In this document: piece by piece, positions 60,826 to 64,000 of the stretch
How positions within the stretch are numbered: position 1 is the first letter of the stretch
Layout: every line of letters starts with the position of its first letter
DNA from: Hohaiivirga grylli
Lineage (GTDB): Bacteria > Pseudomonadota > Alphaproteobacteria > Rhizobiales > Beijerinckiaceae
Length of the DNA stretch: 64,000 nucleotides
Assembly: GCF_039655745.1 (NCBI RefSeq)
Contig: NZ_JBBYXI010000002.1
Span: 744,001-808,000 of the forward strand
Direction: 5' to 3'
Translations under genes and position numbers: made by a program
Notes under the pieces: model-generated
Seen by the model: only the letters and a program-made list of their open reading frames with translations
Told to the model about the DNA's origin: nothing
The model's database searches: none

Positions 60826-61194
60826 TTACTTCTTCTTGCCGGCGATAGCAACGGCCTTACCCTTACGGGTACGAGCGTTGGTATGTGTACGCTGCCCACG
60901 AACCGGAAGCTGACGGCGGTGACGGAGACCCCGGTAGCAACCCAGATCCATAAGACGCTTAATGTTCATGGAAACTTCACGACGCAGATCACCTTCAACG
61001 AGGTAATCACGGTCGATTGTTTCACGGATCTGAAGAACTTCCTGGTCGGTCAGCTGATTGACGCGACGTTCAGCTGGAATGCTGACCTTCTCGACAATTT
61101 CCTGGGCCTTCTTAGCACCAATGCCGTGAATGTACTGAAGCGCGATTACAACACGCTTCCCGGTCGGGATGTTAACACCTGCTATACGAGCCAC
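60826..61194 (-). CDS. rpsM: 30S ribosomal protein S13
   Basis: S13 contacts the 50S subunit and tRNA in the head of 30S. The 122-residue product shows MARIAGVNIPTGKRVVIALQYIHGIG, DLRREVSMNIKRLMDLGCYRGLRHRRQLPVRGQRTHTNARTRKG and a Lys-rich end. It is full length and lies in the usual order between adk and rpsK. Confidence 0.97.
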   Translation of the reverse strand: MARIAGVNIPTGKRVVIALQYIHGIGAKKAQEIVEKVSIPAERRVNQLTDQEVLQIRETIDRDYLVEGDLRREVSMNIKRLMDLGCYRGLRHRRQLPVRGQRTHTNARTRKGKAVAIAGKKK

Positions 61195-61430
61195 TGCTCA
61201 TCTCCATGTCTTCGGTCAAGAAAAATTCTTGAAACGGATAGTTAAAGTGCGCGCGTCCGGTGGAGGCCGGCCCTTGCGCGGTTTCCAATAAAAACAAGTC
61301 TTTCAGGCCCCTTCTGAGGCCATCCAGACCTGAATAGTCTTGGTTGAAGTGGTTCGGAATACCCTGAAACCCCTTCTACGTCAAGCCCTTTGGCTGATAT
61401 CATCCCTCGCAGATGGTATCAGCCTTATGA
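61195..61430 (-). other. Spacer between adk and rpsM with a strong hairpin
   Basis: The 236-base gap in the ribosomal operon contains a hairpin at 61392-61424, stem GGCTGATATCATC/GATGGTATCAGCC (one T-G wobble) with a 7-base loop, six bases after the adk stop on the minus strand. No T-tract follows. It may be a processing site or mRNA stabiliser, or attenuate transcription of the distal operon. No extra coding frame was supported. Confidence 0.5.
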
Positions 61431-62012
61431 TCAAAGACCAAGAATCGTACGAACGGACTCGGTCACTTCATCAATCTGTTGCATTCCGTCCACTGACTTC
61501 AGCATATCCTTATTGGCGTAATGAGCCGACAATGGGGCAGTCTGGCGGTGATAGGCTTCAAGACGTGTCTTGAAGACTTCCGGATTGTCATCTTTACGGA
61601 CAGGCTCACCACGGGCAGCCGTCTCTTCTGCTCTCTTAATGATACGCTCAACCAGCTTTGCTTCATCGACATCGAATTCGATAACAGCATCAAGATTCAG
61701 GTTTCTGCTTTTCAGAAGAGCCTCAAGCCCTTCAGCCTGCGCCACTGTCCGTGGGAAACCATCGAGAATAAAACCGTTTGTTGCATCAGATTCCTGAATG
61801 CGGTCCGCAATAATGCCAAGAACGATGTCATCAGAGACCAGATCTCCACGATCCATAACTTCTTTAGCTTTGATACCGATAGGAGTTTGAGCAGCAACAG
61901 CCGCACGCAGCATATCTCCGGTCGAAAGATGAGCAATGTTCAGTTCCTGAGCCAGACGAAGTGCCTGTGTCCCCTTACCTGCCCCTGGCGCACCGAGAAA
62001 AATAACGCGCAT
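61431..62012 (-). CDS. adk: Adenylate kinase (short type)
   Basis: Adk interconverts ATP, ADP and AMP. From the ATG at 62012 (MRVIFLGAPGAGKGTQ) the protein has 193 residues; the upstream frame start at 62036 is not needed. The P-loop is GAPGAGKGT, followed by HLSTGDMLRAAV and DGFPRTVAQA. The inserted LID of long adenylate kinases is absent, which is normal for alphaproteobacteria. Its position between secY and rpsM is conserved. Confidence 0.96.
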   Translation of the reverse strand: MRVIFLGAPGAGKGTQALRLAQELNIAHLSTGDMLRAAVAAQTPIGIKAKEVMDRGDLVSDDIVLGIIADRIQESDATNGFILDGFPRTVAQAEGLEALLKSRNLNLDAVIEFDVDEAKLVERIIKRAEETAARGEPVRKDDNPEVFKTRLEAYHRQTAPLSAHYANKDMLKSVDGMQQIDEVTESVRTILGL

Positions 62013-62103
62013 TGAATTAGCCTCGTAACAATACAAATCTGAAAAGTGAAACAGCCTATCTCAAAGAAGAAGCTCCAGCTTTAAGCTGGAGCTAACCTAT
62101 CTC

Positions 62104-63444
62104 TTAACGACGGCGTGTGGAAGAGCCCCGCAGCTTAGCCTTTTTGACCAAGCCCTCATACTGGTGAGCCAGCAGATGCCCGTGAACCTGTGCCACCGTA
62201 TCCATTGTCACGGAGACAACGATCAGAAGCGAAGTACCACCGATAGCCAACTGCTGGATATTGAAGGAAGCCATCACAATTTCTGGCAGAAGACAGATTG
62301 CGACCAGATAAGCAGCACCAACAACTGTAATACGTGTCAGAACCTTATCAATATATTCAGCTGTTCTGTCGCCTGGACGGATACCCGGAATAAAGCCGTT
62401 CTGCTTTTTCAGATTGTCAGCAGTATCCTTCGGATTGAAAACAATTGCCGTATAGAAGAAGGCAAAGAAAACAATCAGAAGCGCATAAGCCACCATGAAC
62501 AACGGCTTACCATGGCCGAAATAGTAGCTCATACCAGCCAGAAAACCTGTGCCATCCGGATTTGCAAAGCTTGTGAACGTTGCAGGCAGAAGCAGCAATG
62601 AAGAAGCAAAGATCGGCGGAATAACGCCAGATGTGTTCAGCTTAAGCGGTAAGAAGGACGTCTGACCTTCATAAACCTTATTACCAACCTGACGGCGTGG
62701 ATAATTGATCAAAAGGCGACGCTGCGCGCGCTCCATAAACACAACGAACGCAATAACAGCAACGGCCATTACCAGCATAAACAGGATGAGCGGCGTAGAA
62801 ACAGCACCAATACGGCCCAGTTCAAGCAGTTTAGCCAAACCACCGGGGAGACCCGCGACAATACCTGTAAAGATGATCAGTGAGGAGCCGTTACCGATAC
62901 CCCGGGCTGTAATCTGTTCGCCCAGCCAGACAACAAACATTGTACCGCCTGTAAGGGTTACAACTGTTGTCAGAGTAAAGAAGCCAGAGGAAAGATGCGA
63001 AACGCCACTGGAATAAAGCCCGATAGCAATACCCCAGGACTGCGCAACAGCCAGAACAACCGTCAGATAACGGGTGTACTGATTGATAACCTTACGCCCG
63101 GATTCCCCTTCCTTCTTGAGTGCTTCAAGAGAAGGCACAACAGAAGTCAGAAGCTGGATAATAATCGATGCCGAGATGTATGGCATGATGTTCAGGGCAA
63201 AGATGGCCATACGTTCAACAGCACCACCCGAGAACATGTTGAACAGACCAACAATTCCCTGTGAATTATTCTGGAACAAGCGAGCCAGAGAAGCAGGATC
63301 GATACCAGGAAGCGGAATATACGTTCCAAGACGATAGACAAGCAACGCGCCAAGAGTAAACCAGATGCGCTTTTTAAGCTCATCTGCCTTGGCAATTGCG
63401 CCGAAATTGAAATTTGATGCAATCTGTTCGGCTGCTGAAGCCAT
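62104..63444 (-). CDS. secY: Preprotein translocase subunit SecY
   Basis: SecY is the channel of the Sec translocon in the inner membrane. The 446-residue protein has about ten membrane segments and family stretches: RIWFTLGALLVYRLGTYIPLPGID, IMPYISASIIIQLLTSVVPSLEAL, GSSLIIFTGIVAGLP, LPLKLNTSGVIPPIFASSLLLLP and KKQNGFIPGIRPGDRTAEY. It lies between rplO and adk in the standard spc operon order. Confidence 0.97.
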   Translation of the reverse strand: MASAAEQIASNFNFGAIAKADELKKRIWFTLGALLVYRLGTYIPLPGIDPASLARLFQNNSQGIVGLFNMFSGGAVERMAIFALNIMPYISASIIIQLLTSVVPSLEALKKEGESGRKVINQYTRYLTVVLAVAQSWGIAIGLYSSGVSHLSSGFFTLTTVVTLTGGTMFVVWLGEQITARGIGNGSSLIIFTGIVAGLPGGLAKLLELGRIGAVSTPLILFMLVMAVAVIAFVVFMERAQRRLLINYPRRQVGNKVYEGQTSFLPLKLNTSGVIPPIFASSLLLLPATFTSFANPDGTGFLAGMSYYFGHGKPLFMVAYALLIVFFAFFYTAIVFNPKDTADNLKKQNGFIPGIRPGDRTAEYIDKVLTRITVVGAAYLVAICLLPEIVMASFNIQQLAIGGTSLLIVVSVTMDTVAQVHGHLLAHQYEGLVKKAKLRGSSTRRR

Positions 63445-63595
63445 TGTTATTATCCCAATCTAATCTTTGCACTTTTAGAACGCACCAACATACAGATGCA
63501 CTCAAAAAGAGCAATATGCTTAAGCGTACAAACGGCGGCACCGCATCTGTGACACGAGCCGCCGCTTGAATCATTACTTCAAGATAATGTGCGTA

Positions 63596-64000
63596 TTACG
63601 CTTGCGCAACTGCACCGACGAGCTTGACTGAACCGCCAGCCTTTTCGATAGCAGCAACAGCAGACTTGGAAGCGCCATTAACTTCGAATGCAAGCTTGGC
63701 CTTCAGTTCGCCAACGCCAAGAATCTTGACGCCGTCAAGAGCCTTTGAGCAGATACCGGCTGCAACGAGAGCTGCATTGGTAATTGCGGCGCTCTTGTCG
63801 AGCTTACCAGCGTCAATTGCTTCCTGAATACGGCCAACATTGACCTCGTTCAGGTGAACAGCGTTTGGCTTGTTAAAGCCACGCTTTGGCAGACGACGGT
63901 GCAAAGGCATCTGACCGCCTTCGAAGCCTTTAATGGCAACGCCGGAACGTGAGGTTTGACCCTTCACACCACGACCACCTGTCTTACCCTTACCGGAACC
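63596..64000 (-). CDS. rplO: 50S ribosomal protein L15 (partial, start outside window)
   Basis: The visible C-terminal part of about 134 residues includes the L15 N-terminal glycine-rich portion (GSGKGKTGGRGVKGQTSRSG) and GFEGGQMPLHRRLPKRGFN, followed by the C-terminal domain ending GGSVKLVGAVAQA. The frame is open beyond 64000, so the true start, perhaps 20 residues upstream, is not visible. The 151-base gap to secY holds its start region. Confidence 0.95.
   Translation of the reverse strand, partial: GSGKGKTGGRGVKGQTSRSGVAIKGFEGGQMPLHRRLPKRGFNKPNAVHLNEVNVGRIQEAIDAGKLDKSAAITNAALVAAGICSKALDGVKILGVGELKAKLAFEVNGASKSAVAAIEKAGGSVKLVGAVAQA

Noticed and set aside
1..64000. Insertion sequences, prophage, CRISPR arrays, integrases, toxin-antitoxin or defence islands
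   Set aside because: No transposase, integrase, repeat-spacer pattern or defence-family protein was recognised in any frame. The window is core genome.

Overview
The window is a chromosomal segment of an alphaproteobacterium, most likely order Hyphomicrobiales (Rhizobiales) and resembling the Brucella/Bartonella/Rhizobium side of that order. The pointers are an ExoR-type Sel1 regulator beside xthA, the alphaproteobacterial accessory proteins NDUFA12, ATP12 and DUF2155, a short LID-less adenylate kinase, an IscS-type cysteine desulfurase heading sufBCD behind an Irr-box-like palindrome, a B12-dependent ribonucleotide reductase, and a CtrA-type site. Base composition is moderate. No insertion sequence, integrase, phage gene, rRNA operon or CRISPR array was seen. 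Nearly everything is core metabolism and envelope biology.

Layout. 1-4045 (minus): Fe-S assembly cluster, desulfurase-sufB-sufC-sufD, with sufD cut by the window edge. 4319-7612: alpha/beta hydrolase, anmK, tyrS. 7653-12899: a large AsmA-like envelope protein, a Bcp/PrxQ peroxiredoxin, and prfB with an intact programmed +1 frameshift. 13035-20109: PBP1a, an AmiC-type amidase, a long leader and RNase E. 20178-24872: aminotransferase, DsbA-family oxidase, aroQ, accB, accC. 24906-28536 (minus): a four-gene siderophore ABC transporter that appears inserted between accC and aat. 28665-30384: aat, DUF2155 protein, NDUFA12. 30385-34720: a 620-bp regulatory region with a CtrA-like box and a folded leader, then nrdJ. 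34921-39157: Old Yellow Enzyme, xthA, exoR homologue, a small lipoprotein, lipB. 39477-41524: tRNA-Leu(GAG), GH25 lysozyme-like lipoprotein, YdcF-like protein. 41556-46532 (minus): complete livJ-HMGF branched-chain amino acid transporter. 46713-51847 (minus): DUF599 protein, pccA, an unrecognised 140-aa protein, pccB. 52012-58646 (minus): ATP12, HAD phosphatase, PsiF-like secreted protein, RluC-type pseudouridine synthase, RarA, DegP-like protease, VOC protein. 58783-64000 (minus): end of the spc/alpha ribosomal operon, rplO-secY-adk-rpsM-rpsK-rpoA-rplQ.

Functional links. Iron runs through the suf cluster (Fe-S assembly) and the siderophore importer. Branched-chain amino acid uptake (liv) sits beside propionyl-CoA carboxylase, which handles a product of valine and isoleucine breakdown. 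Peptidoglycan functions are spread over PBP1a, amidase, AnmK, GH25 and YdcF.

No clearly novel multi-gene system was found. The best candidate for something undescribed is the structured leader upstream of nrdJ (30845-30980) combined with the CtrA-like box at 30660-30675. Other points worth checking are the Irr-like box of the suf operon, the long rne leader, and two small proteins of unknown role (49701-50123 and 53484-53864). All family calls come from reading the translated sequence; no database search was run.
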